Source: Neobacillus sp. PS3-12
GTDB lineage: Bacteria > Bacillota > Bacilli > Bacillales > Cytobacillaceae
NCBI RefSeq assembly: GCF_030915385.1
Contig: NZ_CP133268.1
Location: 2,551,001-2,615,000, forward strand
Direction of reading: 5' to 3'
DNA length: 64,000 nucleotides
Both the position numbers and the translations under genes were made by a program. Within the stretch, counting starts at the first letter, position 1. Every line of letters starts with the position of its first letter. Shown here piece after piece: positions 53,301 through 64,000 of this stretch. The notes beneath the pieces were generated by a model. The model saw only the letters and a list, made by a program, of their open reading frames with translations. It had not been told where the DNA came from and made no database searches.

Positions 53301-53669
53301 TTAAATTCGTTTTTGATTGCCGTTTTCCTCTTTCCGAAAAACCTTTCCTACCTTTAGAACGTGTGTCAGGCTTTTTTTCAACTCAAAAAAGTCCATTTCT
53401 ACCAAAGGTTTTCTGGCAATGATTACATAATCTAAATCTTGCTGCATGGATTCTTTTACTTCAAATACAGCTTGGCGGATATATCGTTTAATTTGGTTTC
53501 TTGTAACGGCATTTCCGAGTTTTTTGCTGACGGAGAGACCGATCCTAAAAGAGGTTTGTCCTTCTTTTTGAAGGACATAGACGACAAATTGTCGATTTGC
53601 AAATGATCGCCCTTTTTTAAAGGCTTCTTGGAAATCTTTATTCTTTTTTACTCTTAGTTCTTTTTTCAT
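53301..53669 (-). CDS. rnpA: Ribonuclease P protein component
   Basis: 122-residue basic protein subunit of RNase P that helps the catalytic RNA bind pre-tRNA. N-terminal [25 protein letters not shown], the RNR-like signature [16 protein letters not shown] and the typical length are present. In most Bacilli it directly follows rpmH; here a 195-bp GC-rich repeat separates them. Confidence 0.97.
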   Translation of the reverse strand: MKKELRVKKNKDFQEAFKKGRSFANRQFVVYVLQKEGQTSFRIGLSVSKKLGNAVTRNQIKRYIRQAVFEVKESMQQDLDYVIIARKPLVEMDFFELKKSLTHVLKVGKVFRKEENGNQKRI

Positions 53670-53749
53670 GGAAAAACACCTTCAGTTTATATAATGACGA
53701 ATATTTTTCCCCATTACAAAATCTTTTTATGTAGAGCTTTGTACCTTGC

Positions 53750-53944
53750 CTGTTGATTTCCGTTCCGGGTGCTTCGCTTTCCGCGGGCGTGTCGGTGAGC
53801 CTCCTCGGCGCTTTGGCGCCTGTGGGGTCTCACCAGACCCGTACTCCCGCAGGACATTGAATAGCTTCTTTGAATCCGCTCACGCACGAAGAAAATGCGT
53901 TAGCATTTTCGAGGAGTCTTCGCACCCTCCACTCCAATCAACAG
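53750..53944. repeat. Second copy of the GC-rich palindromic element
   Basis: Inverted relative to the copy at 12381-12565. The two share CTGTTGATTTCCG, CGCTTTCCGCGGG, GAGCCTCCTCGGCGC, TTGGCGCCTGTGGGGTC, CCCGCAGGA and CTCCAATCAACAG in the same order. This copy has an internal expansion containing GAAAATGC-GTTA-GCATTTTC and lacks the outer GGCTGTGTTAAA ends. It lies between rpmH and rnpA. A plus-strand open frame across it has no RBS and is not a gene. Confidence 0.75.
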
Positions 53945-53996
53945 TGGGCTTTAACATTATTTTATGTGAAAAATGAAGCCACTTTTACATATTTGT

Positions 53997-54030
53997 AAAA
54001 AAAGACCACTGAGGAATTTCAGTGGTCTAT
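53997..54030 (-). terminator. Terminator of rpmH
   Basis: On the minus strand AGACCACTGA-AATTCC-TCAGTGGTCT is followed by TTTTTTTAC. It overlaps the rpmH stop and isolates rpmH from rnpA. Confidence 0.9.
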
Positions 54031-54161
54031 GCTGATAATACTTTTCTTCCTTTACGACGGCGACGAGCTAATACTTTACGACCGTTTGCACTGCTCATGC
54101 GGCTGCGGAAGCCATGAACTTTACTATGTTTACGTTTATTTGGTTGGTAAGTTCTTTTCAT
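54027..54161 (-). CDS. rpmH: 50S ribosomal protein L34
   Basis: 44-residue, highly basic L34: [22 protein letters not shown], then [27 protein letters not shown] lies ahead of the ATG at 54161. It is divergent from dnaA across the origin, the canonical landmark of oriC in Firmicutes. Confidence 0.98.
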   Translation of the reverse strand: MKRTYQPNKRKHSKVHGFRSRMSSANGRKVLARRRRKGRKVLSA

Positions 54162-54348
54162 ATATGACACCTCCCTGAGGAATAGCTGTTAAAGACAGTC
54201 TTAATTATTATAAAGACCACTGGTGGATATGTCAACTGCCCCTATATTTATTATCTCCTATCCTATAGTTTAAATCAGAACTTTTTCTTACGCAAAAAAT
54301 AAGCCATCAATCGCTCCAAAATTCAATGGCCTTACCAATTTTTTGCCC

Positions 54349-54609
54349 TGTGGATAAAATTACACGTTATTTTTTCTGTCCACAATCCTTATCGACAGGT
54401 TTTTCACAAAAACATAAACTGTGGACAATCATTATGCACAGAATGTTACAGTTGTGGATAAACTTCTAAAAAGCATTGCACCGCTTCGTTAAATTTGTTA
54501 TTATATTTGTGTTTTCACTCTGGATAACCGATATTGCGGGGAATGTTATCCACAAACTGTGGATAACATGTGGACAGTTATTCATAGTGCTAAAATAAAC
54601 TTGTCCACA
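54349..54609. other. oriC: oriC, incC-like DnaA-box region upstream of dnaA
   Basis: The gene-free 54162-54817 region holds exact DnaA boxes at 54349-54357 (reverse), 54453-54461 (reverse), 54546-54554 (forward) and 54558-54566 (reverse). One-mismatch boxes are at 54389, 54420, 54432, 54519 and 54601. This is the first half of the bipartite Bacillus origin and also controls dnaA transcription. The remainder of the gap (54610-54817) is AT-rich and should contain the dnaA promoter. Confidence 0.92.
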
Positions 54610-54817
54610 GCAAGTGGATATTGTCGAAACCCCACTTATTTTCCTTATTATATATTTTTCCACAACCATTTTTTCGTATATTTATAGATTTATAGGTTTT
54701 AGCCATTGTATAAACATACAAAATGGCAACAAAACTATATACGACTGCAAAATGAAGATCTGAAAAATACAATGGTTATATAAAACGGTTTAAGAAAATG
54801 AAAAGGAGGGATACTAG

Positions 54818-56164
54818 TTGGAAAATATTGCGGATCTTTGGAGTGCTGCTTTAAACAACATAGAAAAAAAGATAAGCAAACCGAGTTTTGATACTTGGCT
54901 AAAATCGACAAAGGCCCATTCTCTAAAGGGAGACTTGCTTGTCATAACAGCTCCAAATGAATTTGCTCGTGATTGGCTGGAAGAACGCTATTCTCAATTG
55001 GTTGCCGGCATCCTATACGAAATAACAGGTGAGGAACTTGCCGTAAAATTTATCATTCCACAAAACAAAAGTACCGAAGATGTTGATCTACCAGTTCCTC
55101 CTAAAAAAAACAAAAGGGATGACGATCATACCGATTTTCCGCAAAGCATGCTAATTCCTAAATATACATTTGACACTTTTGTTATCGGCTCTGGCAACCG
55201 TTTTGCCCATGCTGCATCACTTGCTGTTGCAGAGGCGCCGGCAAAAGCCTATAATCCTTTGTTTATTTATGGTGGTGTTGGATTAGGAAAAACGCACTTA
55301 ATGCACGCTATTGGTCATTATGTATTAGAGCATAACCCTTCAGCAAAGGTCGTTTATTTATCATCAGAAAAGTTTACAAATGAATTCATTAACTCGATTC
55401 GTGACAATCGAGCAGAAAGCTTTCGCAACAAATATCGAAATGTCGATGTGCTCTTGATAGATGATATTCAGTTTCTGGCCGGAAAAGAATCAACGCAAGA
55501 AGAATTTTTCCATACATTCAACACTCTTCATGAAGATAATAAACAAATTATTATTTCGAGTGACCGAACACCAAGAGAAATCCCAACCTTGGAAGACCGT
55601 TTGCGTTCCCGATTTGAGTGGGGATTGATTACCGACATTACACCGCCTGACTTGGAAACAAGAATCGCTATTTTACGAAAAAAAGCCAAGGCAGATGGTT
55701 TAGATATTCCAAATGAAGTGATGCTTTATATTGCTAATCAAATTGATTCCAACATCCGTGAACTTGAAGGAGCACTAATTCGCGTGGTTGCTTATTCTTC
55801 ATTGATCAATAAGGATATTAATGCAGACCTGGCAGCTGAAGCATTAAAAGACATCATTCCAAGCTCAAAGCCAAAAATGATTACAATCCTTGATATTCAA
55901 AGAGCTGTCGGCGAACAATTTAATATAAAGCTTGAAGACTTTAAGGCAAAAAAACGAACAAAATCTGTTGCTTTTCCAAGACAGATTGCGATGTATATGT
56001 CACGCGAATTAACAGATTATTCGTTACCGAAAATAGGAGAAGAGTTTGGCGGGAGAGATCATACTACCGTTATTCATGCTCATGAAAAAATTTCTAAGCT
56101 TTTGCAATCTGATTCACAGCTGCAAAGGCAAATAAAAGAGTTAAATGAATTGTTGAAAGTTTAA
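54818..56164 (+). CDS. dnaA: Chromosomal replication initiator DnaA
   Basis: AAA+ initiator that binds DnaA boxes and opens oriC. Domain I (about 1-80), a linker, and the AAA+ domain with Walker A GGVGLGKT (152-159) and Walker [14 protein letters not shown]. The C-terminal DNA-binding domain has the signature [15 protein letters not shown]. 448 residues. Start is TTG at 54818, preceded by AAAGGAGG; non-ATG starts of dnaA are common. Confidence 0.98.
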   Translation: MENIADLWSAALNNIEKKISKPSFDTWLKSTKAHSLKGDLLVITAPNEFARDWLEERYSQLVAGILYEITGEELAVKFIIPQNKSTEDVDLPVPPKKNKRDDDHTDFPQSMLIPKYTFDTFVIGSGNRFAHAASLAVAEAPAKAYNPLFIYGGVGLGKTHLMHAIGHYVLEHNPSAKVVYLSSEKFTNEFINSIRDNRAESFRNKYRNVDVLLIDDIQFLAGKESTQEEFFHTFNTLHEDNKQIIISSDRTPREIPTLEDRLRSRFEWGLITDITPPDLETRIAILRKKAKADGLDIPNEVMLYIANQIDSNIRELEGALIRVVAYSSLINKDINADLAAEALKDIIPSSKPKMITILDIQRAVGEQFNIKLEDFKAKKRTKSVAFPRQIAMYMSRELTDYSLPKIGEEFGGRDHTTVIHAHEKISKLLQSDSQLQRQIKELNELLKV

Positions 56165-56190
56165 ATAATTTGTTGATAAGTGAACCTAGT

Positions 56191-56310
56191 TTATGCACAG
56201 TCTATCCACATGTGGATAGACTGTATTTCCGTTAATAAAACGGGTTATCCACAAATTCACAGGGCCTACTAGTACTTCTACTATTTTTTTTAAAAAAATA
56301 ATATTATATG
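56191..56310. other. oriC: oriC, dnaA-dnaN DnaA boxes, DnaA-trios and unwinding element
   Basis: DnaA boxes: TTATGCACA (56191-56199), the back-to-back CTATCCACA/TGTGGATAG (56202-56219), and exact TTATCCACA (56245-56253). A GC patch GGGCC (56262-56266) is followed by the trinucleotide series CTACTAGTACTTCTACTA and then a run of T and A to about 56310. This box, GC patch, trio, AT order is the basal unwinding system described for B. subtilis. Confidence 0.93.
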
Positions 56311-56349
56311 CTAGCAATAAAAAAATATGCTTAAACGGAGGATTTTTAC

Positions 56350-57486
56350 ATGAAATTTATAATCCAACGAGATCATTTAGTTCAGAGTGTTTCTGATGTT
56401 ATGAAGGCAGTAACATCCAGAACAACGATTCCCATTCTAACCGGAATAAAGATTGTTGCATCTAATGATGGAGTTACATTAACAGGTAGTGATTCTGATA
56501 TTTCAATTCAGATCTTCATTCCCAAAGAAGAGAATGGTGATGAAATTGTTGAAATTAAAGAAACAGGAGCCATTGTTCTAAATGCCAGGTTTTTCAGTGA
56601 GATTGTAAAAAAATTACCTACAGATACAGTTGAAATTGAAGTATTAAATCACCTGCAAACAGTGATTCGTTCCGGAAAATCGGAGTTTAGTTTAAATGGA
56701 CTAGATGCAGAAGAATATCCACACCTTCCACAAGTTGAGGAAAATAATAAATTCCATATTGCAGCTGACCTATTAAAAGCAATGGTCCGCCAAACAGTAT
56801 TTGCAGTGTCCACGTCAGAAACACGGCCAGTGTTGACAGGTGTAAACTGGAAAGTGGAAAATAACCAGTTAACCTGTATTGCAACAGATAGCCACAGACT
56901 TGCACTCCGAATTGTAAAAATAGAATCGGAAAATGGCGAAAGCTATAATGTGATTATTCCAGGAAAAAGTTTAAATGAATTAAGTAAAATAATCGATGAC
57001 TCAAATGATGCCATTGATATTGTTATTACTGAAAATCAAATTTTATTTAAAACCAAACATATATTATTTTTCTCAAGATTGTTGGAAGGGAACTATCCTG
57101 ATACATCAAGACTTATTCCAAATGAGAGTAAAACGGATATAGTCTTGAATACAAAAGAATTCCTTCAAGCAATTGATCGTGCATCATTACTAGCAAGGGA
57201 AGGAAGAAATAATGTAGTCAAATTTTCTACAATCGAAAATAGCCTAATTGAAATTTCCTCCAACACTCCTGAAATTGGTAAGGTTATTGAAGAAGTTCAA
57301 AGTGAGTCAATTGAAGGGGAAGAATTAAAAATTTCTTTTAGTGCTAAATTTATGATGGATGCCCTAAAAGCTTTAGAAGGAACGGATATAAAGATAAACT
57401 TTACTGGGGCTATGCGCCCATTCGTCATCCGTCCGCTTCACGATGAAACTATTTTGCAATTGATTTTACCTGTAAGAACTTACTAA
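56350..57486 (+). CDS. dnaN: DNA polymerase III beta subunit (sliding clamp)
   Basis: 378-residue ring-forming processivity clamp made of three similar domains (about 1-125, 126-250, 251-378). MKFIIQRDHLVQSVSDVMKAV and the C-terminal NFTGAMRPFVIRP...QLILPVRTY are characteristic. CGGAGG RBS. Second gene of the dnaA cluster. Confidence 0.98.
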   Translation: MKFIIQRDHLVQSVSDVMKAVTSRTTIPILTGIKIVASNDGVTLTGSDSDISIQIFIPKEENGDEIVEIKETGAIVLNARFFSEIVKKLPTDTVEIEVLNHLQTVIRSGKSEFSLNGLDAEEYPHLPQVEENNKFHIAADLLKAMVRQTVFAVSTSETRPVLTGVNWKVENNQLTCIATDSHRLALRIVKIESENGESYNVIIPGKSLNELSKIIDDSNDAIDIVITENQILFKTKHILFFSRLLEGNYPDTSRLIPNESKTDIVLNTKEFLQAIDRASLLAREGRNNVVKFSTIENSLIEISSNTPEIGKVIEEVQSESIEGEELKISFSAKFMMDALKALEGTDIKINFTGAMRPFVIRPLHDETILQLILPVRTY

Positions 57487-57493
57487 AACAGTC

Positions 57494-57526
57494 ACAAGCT
57501 GCCACTAATCGGTGGCTTGTTTCAGT
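57494..57526 (+). terminator. Weak terminator-like hairpin after dnaN
   Basis: CAAGC-t-GCCAC pairs with GTGGC-TTG around a 6-base loop, followed by TTTCAG. The T-tract is poor, so read-through into rlbA is expected. Confidence 0.35.
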
Positions 57527-57623
57527 TATAGGATTAAATTTTGGTTACAAAGGATGTTTGAATACTTATTAAATGTTTAGTAAAATAGAACTTTAGAGAC
57601 CATTTCAGAAATGAGTGAATGTA

Positions 57624-57836
57624 ATGCCGAAAGAAATAAAAGTCGAGACTGAATATATTGCACTGGGACAATTTCTTAAATTGGCTGATATCATCCAAAC
57701 TGGTGGAATGGCCAAATGGTTTTTAAGCGAAAATAAGATTTTTATCAATGGTGAACAAGATCAAAGAAGAGGTAGAAAACTTTATCCTGGTGATAAAGTA
57801 AAAATCCCCGACTTCGGGGAATTCTTGATCGTGTAG
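57624..57836 (+). CDS. rlbA: S4-domain RNA-binding protein RlbA (YaaA)
   Basis: 70-residue S4-domain protein found between dnaN and recF in Firmicutes, possibly acting in ribosome assembly. TEYIALGQFLKLADIIQTGGMAKWFLSENKIFINGEQDQRRGRKLYPGD is the S4 fold. ATG 57624 is chosen; GTG at 57615 is in frame. Neither has a strong RBS. Confidence 0.93.
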   Translation: MPKEIKVETEYIALGQFLKLADIIQTGGMAKWFLSENKIFINGEQDQRRGRKLYPGDKVKIPDFGEFLIV

Positions 57837-57871
57837 TGTACATTCATTGAAACCGACCCATGTATATTAGG

Positions 57872-57909
57872 AAAAAGGGCCAAGGCAAGGCATGCCCTTC
57901 CCTTTTTTA
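57872..57909 (+). terminator. Terminator-like hairpin before recF
   Basis: AAGGG and GGCA arms pair with TGCC and CCCTT in an imperfect stem, followed by TTTTTTAG. It is just ahead of the recF RBS, so it could attenuate recF transcription. Confidence 0.45.
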
Positions 57910-57923
57910 GTGAGGATACTTAC

Positions 57924-59042
57924 ATGTATATTGAGCAGTTATCATTAAGAAATTATCGGAATTACCAAGAACTAAATATTTCTTTTGAAAATAAAGTCAA
58001 TGTTATTTTGGGTGAAAATGCTCAAGGAAAAACAAACGTCATGGAATCCATCTATGTTTTAGCAATGGCTAAATCTCACCGCACTTCAAGCGATAAAGAA
58101 CTTATTCGTTGGGATGCTGATTATGCTAAAATAGAAGGTAGAATACAAAAACAATACGGCCCTTTGCCAATGGAGTTGCTCATTTCAAAAAAAGGAAAAA
58201 AGGCAAAGTGCAATCATATTGAACAGCAAAAGCTAAGTCGGTATGTCGGGAATTTTAATGTTGTGATGTTTGCACCAGAGGACCTTTATTTAGTAAAAGG
58301 CAGCCCCCAGGTAAGGCGTCGTTTTATTGATATGGAAATTGGTCAGGTATCCCCAATTTATTTACACGATATAAGCCAATATCAGAAAATCCTACATCAA
58401 CGAAATCAATATTTAAAACTACTGCAAATGAAAAAGCAAACGGACCAAACTGTACTAGAGGTCCTAACGGAACAGTTTATTCAAATGGCAGCTAAAATTG
58501 TGATCAAGCGATTCGAATTTCTTCGTATGCTTGAAAATTGGGCACAACCGATTCATTCAGGCATTTCCAGAGGGTTAGAAACGTTAAAAATTGAATATAA
58601 ACCGTCAGTGGATGTATTAGAAACACAAGAAATGTCGAAAATGGTAGTGTCCTTTGAGGAAAAATTTAATAAAGTTAAAAGTCGAGAAATTGAACGAGGA
58701 ACAACTTTGTTTGGACCACATCGTGATGATTTGCAGTTTTTTGTCAATGGGCACGATGTTCAAATATATGGGTCACAAGGTCAGCAACGGACCACTGCCT
58801 TGTCTGTTAAACTTGCTGAAATTGAATTAATCCATTCCGAGATGAGAGAATACCCCATTTTATTACTTGATGATGTCTTATCTGAATTAGACGACTATCG
58901 CCAGTCCCATTTACTCAATACGATTCAAGGAAAGGTTCAAACGTTTGTAACAACAACAAGTGTGGATGGTATTGATCACCAGACACTAAAAGAAGCATCA
59001 ACTTTTAAAGTGGAATCAGGAAAAATGGAACAAGTTCAATGA
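57924..59042 (+). CDS. recF: DNA replication and repair protein RecF
   Basis: 372-residue SMC-like ATPase that loads RecA at gaps with RecO and RecR. Walker [14 protein letters not shown] (about 30-42), signature [20 protein letters not shown] and Walker [13 protein letters not shown] are complete. GTGAGGATAC precedes the start. It is followed 9 bases later by remB. Confidence 0.97.
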   Translation: MYIEQLSLRNYRNYQELNISFENKVNVILGENAQGKTNVMESIYVLAMAKSHRTSSDKELIRWDADYAKIEGRIQKQYGPLPMELLISKKGKKAKCNHIEQQKLSRYVGNFNVVMFAPEDLYLVKGSPQVRRRFIDMEIGQVSPIYLHDISQYQKILHQRNQYLKLLQMKKQTDQTVLEVLTEQFIQMAAKIVIKRFEFLRMLENWAQPIHSGISRGLETLKIEYKPSVDVLETQEMSKMVVSFEEKFNKVKSREIERGTTLFGPHRDDLQFFVNGHDVQIYGSQGQQRTTALSVKLAEIELIHSEMREYPILLLDDVLSELDDYRQSHLLNTIQGKVQTFVTTTSVDGIDHQTLKEASTFKVESGKMEQVQ

Positions 59043-59051
59043 GGTGGGTTC

Positions 59052-59297
59052 ATGTACATTCATATTGGAGAAGATCTTACGATTCGTTCGAGGGATATTA
59101 TTGCGATCGTAGATAAACAAAGTGGAGATTCGTCCCTTTTGAACGATGAATTTTTAAAAAGACATAAGGGGAATTTAAATAATTTGGCAAAGAGCTCGTT
59201 TAAATCAATTATTATCACAAAAGACCAAGTATACTTATCCCCCTATTCTTCAAGTACGTTGAAAAAGCGCTCAAATTTTATGAATGTACAAGATTAA
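59052..59297 (+). CDS. remB: DUF370 regulator RemB (YaaB)
   Basis: 81-residue DUF370-family protein, homologue of RemA/RemB that activates biofilm matrix genes in B. subtilis. MYIHIGEDLTIRSRDIIAIVD and the central SSFKSIIITKDQVYLSPYSSSTLKKR are typical. It is co-transcribed with recF and gyrB. Confidence 0.95.
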   Translation: MYIHIGEDLTIRSRDIIAIVDKQSGDSSLLNDEFLKRHKGNLNNLAKSSFKSIIITKDQVYLSPYSSSTLKKRSNFMNVQD

Positions 59298-59411
59298 AGC
59301 AAATAGCGGCTGTTTAAACGCCGAAGCTGGATCGTTCTCAAGGTTATAAATGATACTTTCTTATCATGTTAAAATAGATTATTTGAGTAAAGAGAGTGCA
59401 GGTGAACTTAA

Positions 59412-61340
<1,929 letters not shown>

Positions 61341-61528
61341 GTAAGGTCACAGGCGCTTAACCGATGTACAGTCCGCCGCAAGGCAGACCCTAACACAGCT
61401 TTAAGCATCAAATTTAGACAGTTCGAAAAAACGGGTAGAGGGTTGACCGCTATCCCCTTTTTTCTTTTTAACAAGATCAATTAATGATGAATCCAGGCTT
61501 ACCTGAAACCCTATAGGAGGTAATAAAT

Positions 61529-64000
61529 ATGGCTGAAACACCAGAATCTCATGTGAAAGAGATTAATATTAGTCACGAAATGAAATCTTCATTTCTTGAT
61601 TATGCGATGAGTGTTATCGTTTCCCGTGCCCTGCCAGATGTACGGGATGGATTAAAACCAGTCCACCGTCGTATTCTTTATGCTATGCATGATCTTGGAA
61701 TTCATGCGGACAAACCATATAAAAAATCAGCTCGTATTGTTGGTGATGTAATCGGTAAATATCATCCCCACGGTGACTCGGCTGTCTATGAAACGATGGT
61801 CCGAATGGCCCAAAATTTCAACTATCGTTATATGCTTGTAGACGGCCATGGCAACTTTGGTTCCGTTGATGGCGATTCCGCCGCCGCAATGCGATACACA
61901 GAATCAAGAATGTCAAAAATCTCAATGGAACTCTTGAGAGATATTAACAAAGATACAATTGATTACCAAGATAACTATGATGGTGAAGAAAGAGAACCAG
62001 TGGTTTTACCAGCAAGATTTCCTAACCTATTAGTCAACGGGACAACAGGAATTGCTGTTGGAATGGCAACAAATATTCCGCCGCACCAGCTTGGTGAAGT
62101 CATTGATGGTGTACTTGCGGTTAGTCATGATCCGGAAATTACTGTTCAAGAGTTAATGGAAATCATTCCAGGACCCGATTTTCCGACAGGTGGGCTAATC
62201 CTTGGACGGAGCGGGATTCGTAAGGCATACGAAACAGGTAGAGGATCCATAACCCTTCGAGCTAAAGTTGAAATTGAACAAAAGGCAAATGGGAAAGAAA
62301 CAATTCTTGTTCATGAGATTCCATACCAAGTAAATAAGGCAAAATTAATTGAAAAAATTGCTGAATTGGCTCGTGATAAGAAAATTGAAGGGATCTCAGA
62401 CCTTCGGGATGAATCAGACCGTAGAGGGATGCGCATTGTCATTGAGGTCCGTAAGGATGCAAACGCCAGTGTTATCTTAAATAACCTTTATAAGCAAACA
62501 GCCTTGCAAACAAGCTTTGGTATCAATACCTTAGCCCTTGTAGATGGACACCCGCGGGTATTGAATCTGAAGCAATGTTTAACCTATTACCTTGAACATC
62601 AACAAGTCATTATACGCAGACGTACTGAATTTGAACTTCGTAAAGCCGAAGCGCGTGCCCATATTTTAGAAGGCTTACGAGTTGCCCTTGACCATCTTGA
62701 TGAAGTTATTACGTTAATTCGTAATTCGCAAACAACAGATATTGCCCGGGAAGGTTTAATGACTAATTTCAATCTTAGCGAAAAACAAGCCCAGGCAATT
62801 TTGGACATGCGTTTGCAGCGTCTAACAGGTTTGGAAAGAGAAAAAATTGAAGACGAATATCAAGGCTTAGTGAAGCTAATTGGTGAATTAAAGGCAATCT
62901 TGGCGGATGAGGAAAAGGTTTTAGAAATTATTCGTGAGGAATTGACTGAAATTAAAGAGCGTTTTAACGATAAACGTAGAACCGAAATTATTACAAGCGG
63001 AATTGAAAATATTGAAGATGAAGATTTAATACCAGTGGAAAATATCGTCATTACACTTACCCATAATGGCTATGTTAAACGTTTGCCTGTTTCAACCTAC
63101 CGTGCGCAAAAACGCGGAGGACGTGGAATTCAAGGCATGGGTACAAATGATGATGATTTTGTAGAACATTTAATTACCACTTCGACCCATGATACAATCT
63201 TATTTTTTACAAATAAAGGAAAAGTATACCGTTCAAAAGGTTATGAAATTCCTGAATACAGCCGAACAGCAAAAGGAATTCCAATTATTAACCTCTTAGG
63301 GGTCGACAAAGGTGAATGGGTGAATGCAATTATTCCTGTTGAGGAATTTGTCGATGATTGGTTCTTGTTCTTTACTACCAAGCAAGGAATTTCAAAGCGT
63401 TCGCCGCTTTCTTCTTTTGGCCACATAAGGAATACTGGTTTGATTGCTCTAAACCTACGTGAAGATGATGAACTTATTTCTGTTCGTCTAACGGATGGCA
63501 GCAAAGAAATTATTATTGGAACGAAAAATGGGATGTTGATCCGTTTCCCAGAAACGGACGTGCGTTCAATGGGAAGAACGGCCACTGGTGTAAAAGGAAT
63601 CAACTTGGGTGAAGATGATGAAGTGGTGGGCATGGAAGTCCTTGAAGAAAGAACGGACATACTGATCGTAACAAGAAATGGTTATGGCAAGCGTACCCCT
63701 GCTTCGGAATATCGTGTTCAAGGCAGAGGCGGAAAAGGAATCAGAACTTGCCATATTACCGATAAAAATGGTGATTTAGTCTCTATGAAGGCTGTAACGG
63801 GCGAAGAGGATTTAATGCTTATTACAACTGGCGGTGTGTTAATTCGGATGGCGGTTGATGGGATTTCTTCAATGGGCAGAAATACAATTGGTGTTAAACT
63901 AATTACCATCAAAGAAAATGATGAATTTGTCGCTACCGTTGCAAAGGTAGAAAAAGAGGAAGAAACTGAAGAAGAAAATCTAGAGGAAAATGACGAATCA
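61529..64000 (+). CDS. gyrA: DNA gyrase subunit A (3' end beyond the window)
   Basis: Breakage-reunion subunit; 824 codons are visible and the frame is open at the right edge, so only a short acidic tail is missing. Catalytic Tyr123 is in AAAMRYTES. The quinolone region [20 protein letters not shown] has Ser84 and Glu88, the susceptible-type residues. The six-bladed C-terminal DNA-wrapping domain (about 500-810) contains the GyrA-box-like [19 protein letters not shown] precedes the ATG. The preceding 188-base gap holds only an imperfect GGGTAG/CTATCCC hairpin with a T-rich tail. Confidence 0.97.
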   Translation, partial: MAETPESHVKEINISHEMKSSFLDYAMSVIVSRALPDVRDGLKPVHRRILYAMHDLGIHADKPYKKSARIVGDVIGKYHPHGDSAVYETMVRMAQNFNYRYMLVDGHGNFGSVDGDSAAAMRYTESRMSKISMELLRDINKDTIDYQDNYDGEEREPVVLPARFPNLLVNGTTGIAVGMATNIPPHQLGEVIDGVLAVSHDPEITVQELMEIIPGPDFPTGGLILGRSGIRKAYETGRGSITLRAKVEIEQKANGKETILVHEIPYQVNKAKLIEKIAELARDKKIEGISDLRDESDRRGMRIVIEVRKDANASVILNNLYKQTALQTSFGINTLALVDGHPRVLNLKQCLTYYLEHQQVIIRRRTEFELRKAEARAHILEGLRVALDHLDEVITLIRNSQTTDIAREGLMTNFNLSEKQAQAILDMRLQRLTGLEREKIEDEYQGLVKLIGELKAILADEEKVLEIIREELTEIKERFNDKRRTEIITSGIENIEDEDLIPVENIVITLTHNGYVKRLPVSTYRAQKRGGRGIQGMGTNDDDFVEHLITTSTHDTILFFTNKGKVYRSKGYEIPEYSRTAKGIPIINLLGVDKGEWVNAIIPVEEFVDDWFLFFTTKQGISKRSPLSSFGHIRNTGLIALNLREDDELISVRLTDGSKEIIIGTKNGMLIRFPETDVRSMGRTATGVKGINLGEDDEVVGMEVLEERTDILIVTRNGYGKRTPASEYRVQGRGGKGIRTCHITDKNGDLVSMKAVTGEEDLMLITTGGVLIRMAVDGISSMGRNTIGVKLITIKENDEFVATVAKVEKEEETEEENLEENDES

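Noticed and set aside
53746..53976. Open frame of 76 codons on the plus strand between rnpA and rpmH
   Set aside because: It lies across the GC-rich repeat, has no RBS, and its opposite strand shares the same open property because of palindromic GC-rich sequence.
61341..61528. Possible intrinsic terminator or attenuator between gyrB and gyrA
   Set aside because: The GGGTAG/CTATCCC stem is short and imperfect. gyrB and gyrA are normally co-transcribed or closely linked, so I did not annotate it separately.

Overview
The window is the replication-origin region of a low-GC, spore-forming member of the Bacillaceae (Bacillus/Neobacillus-like; species not determinable from sequence alone). The evidence is the order rpmH-dnaA-dnaN-rlbA-recF-remB-gyrB-gyrA to the right of the origin, and rnpA-yidC-khpB-mnmE-mnmG-rsmG-noc-parA-parB to the left. 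Further left are the conserved ychF, rpsF-ssb-rpsR, gdpP-rplI, dnaB, purA and walRKHIJ-htrA-rlmH blocks. Genes left of dnaA are almost all on the minus strand and genes right of it on the plus strand, so both arms are transcribed away from the origin.
Layout. 1-5.4 kb: an L,D-transpeptidase, a LysR regulator divergent from a 52-residue protein, and malate:quinone oxidoreductase. 5.4-10.1 kb: a mannose-family PTS operon (IIAB, IIC, IID, then a Gfo/Idh oxidoreductase) behind a long structured leader, plus DUF956. 10.2-14.4 kb: GlcNAc catabolism (nagA, nagB, nagR), two NagR-like operators, a small transposon-like element and a second Gfo/Idh gene. 14.4-17.1 kb: an orphan GAF/PAS histidine kinase and a nanE remnant. 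17.2-20.3 kb: a PadR regulator and an HrtBA-like ABC exporter with an IsdG-type monooxygenase, read here as a heme-defence module. 20.5-30 kb: rlmH, a CxxC mini-protein overlapped by DnaA boxes, the HtrA protease, the Wal operon and an M23/LysM/G5 hydrolase. 30-30.5 kb: four tRNAs (Lys, Glu, Asp, Phe). 30.6-46 kb: the purA to parAB housekeeping block. 46-64 kb: noc to gyrA (incomplete at the right edge), with oriC in two parts flanking dnaA.
How parts connect. oriC, dnaA, two exact parS sites, parAB and noc form the initiation/segregation unit. Extra DnaA-box clusters lie about 33 kb (rlmH side) and 3 kb (mnmE-khpB) from dnaA. The PTS, nagAB and nagR genes make a plausible amino-sugar uptake and breakdown regulon. 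The Wal operon, M23 hydrolase and L,D-transpeptidase serve cell-wall turnover.
A striking quality feature is five separate single-base frameshifts in otherwise intact conserved genes (nagB, a Gfo/Idh gene, walI, yyaC, mnmG). Sequencing or assembly indels are the simplest explanation. The nagB lesion nevertheless sits exactly on an A_AAA_AAG slippery heptamer in the rescuing frame and deserves a check.
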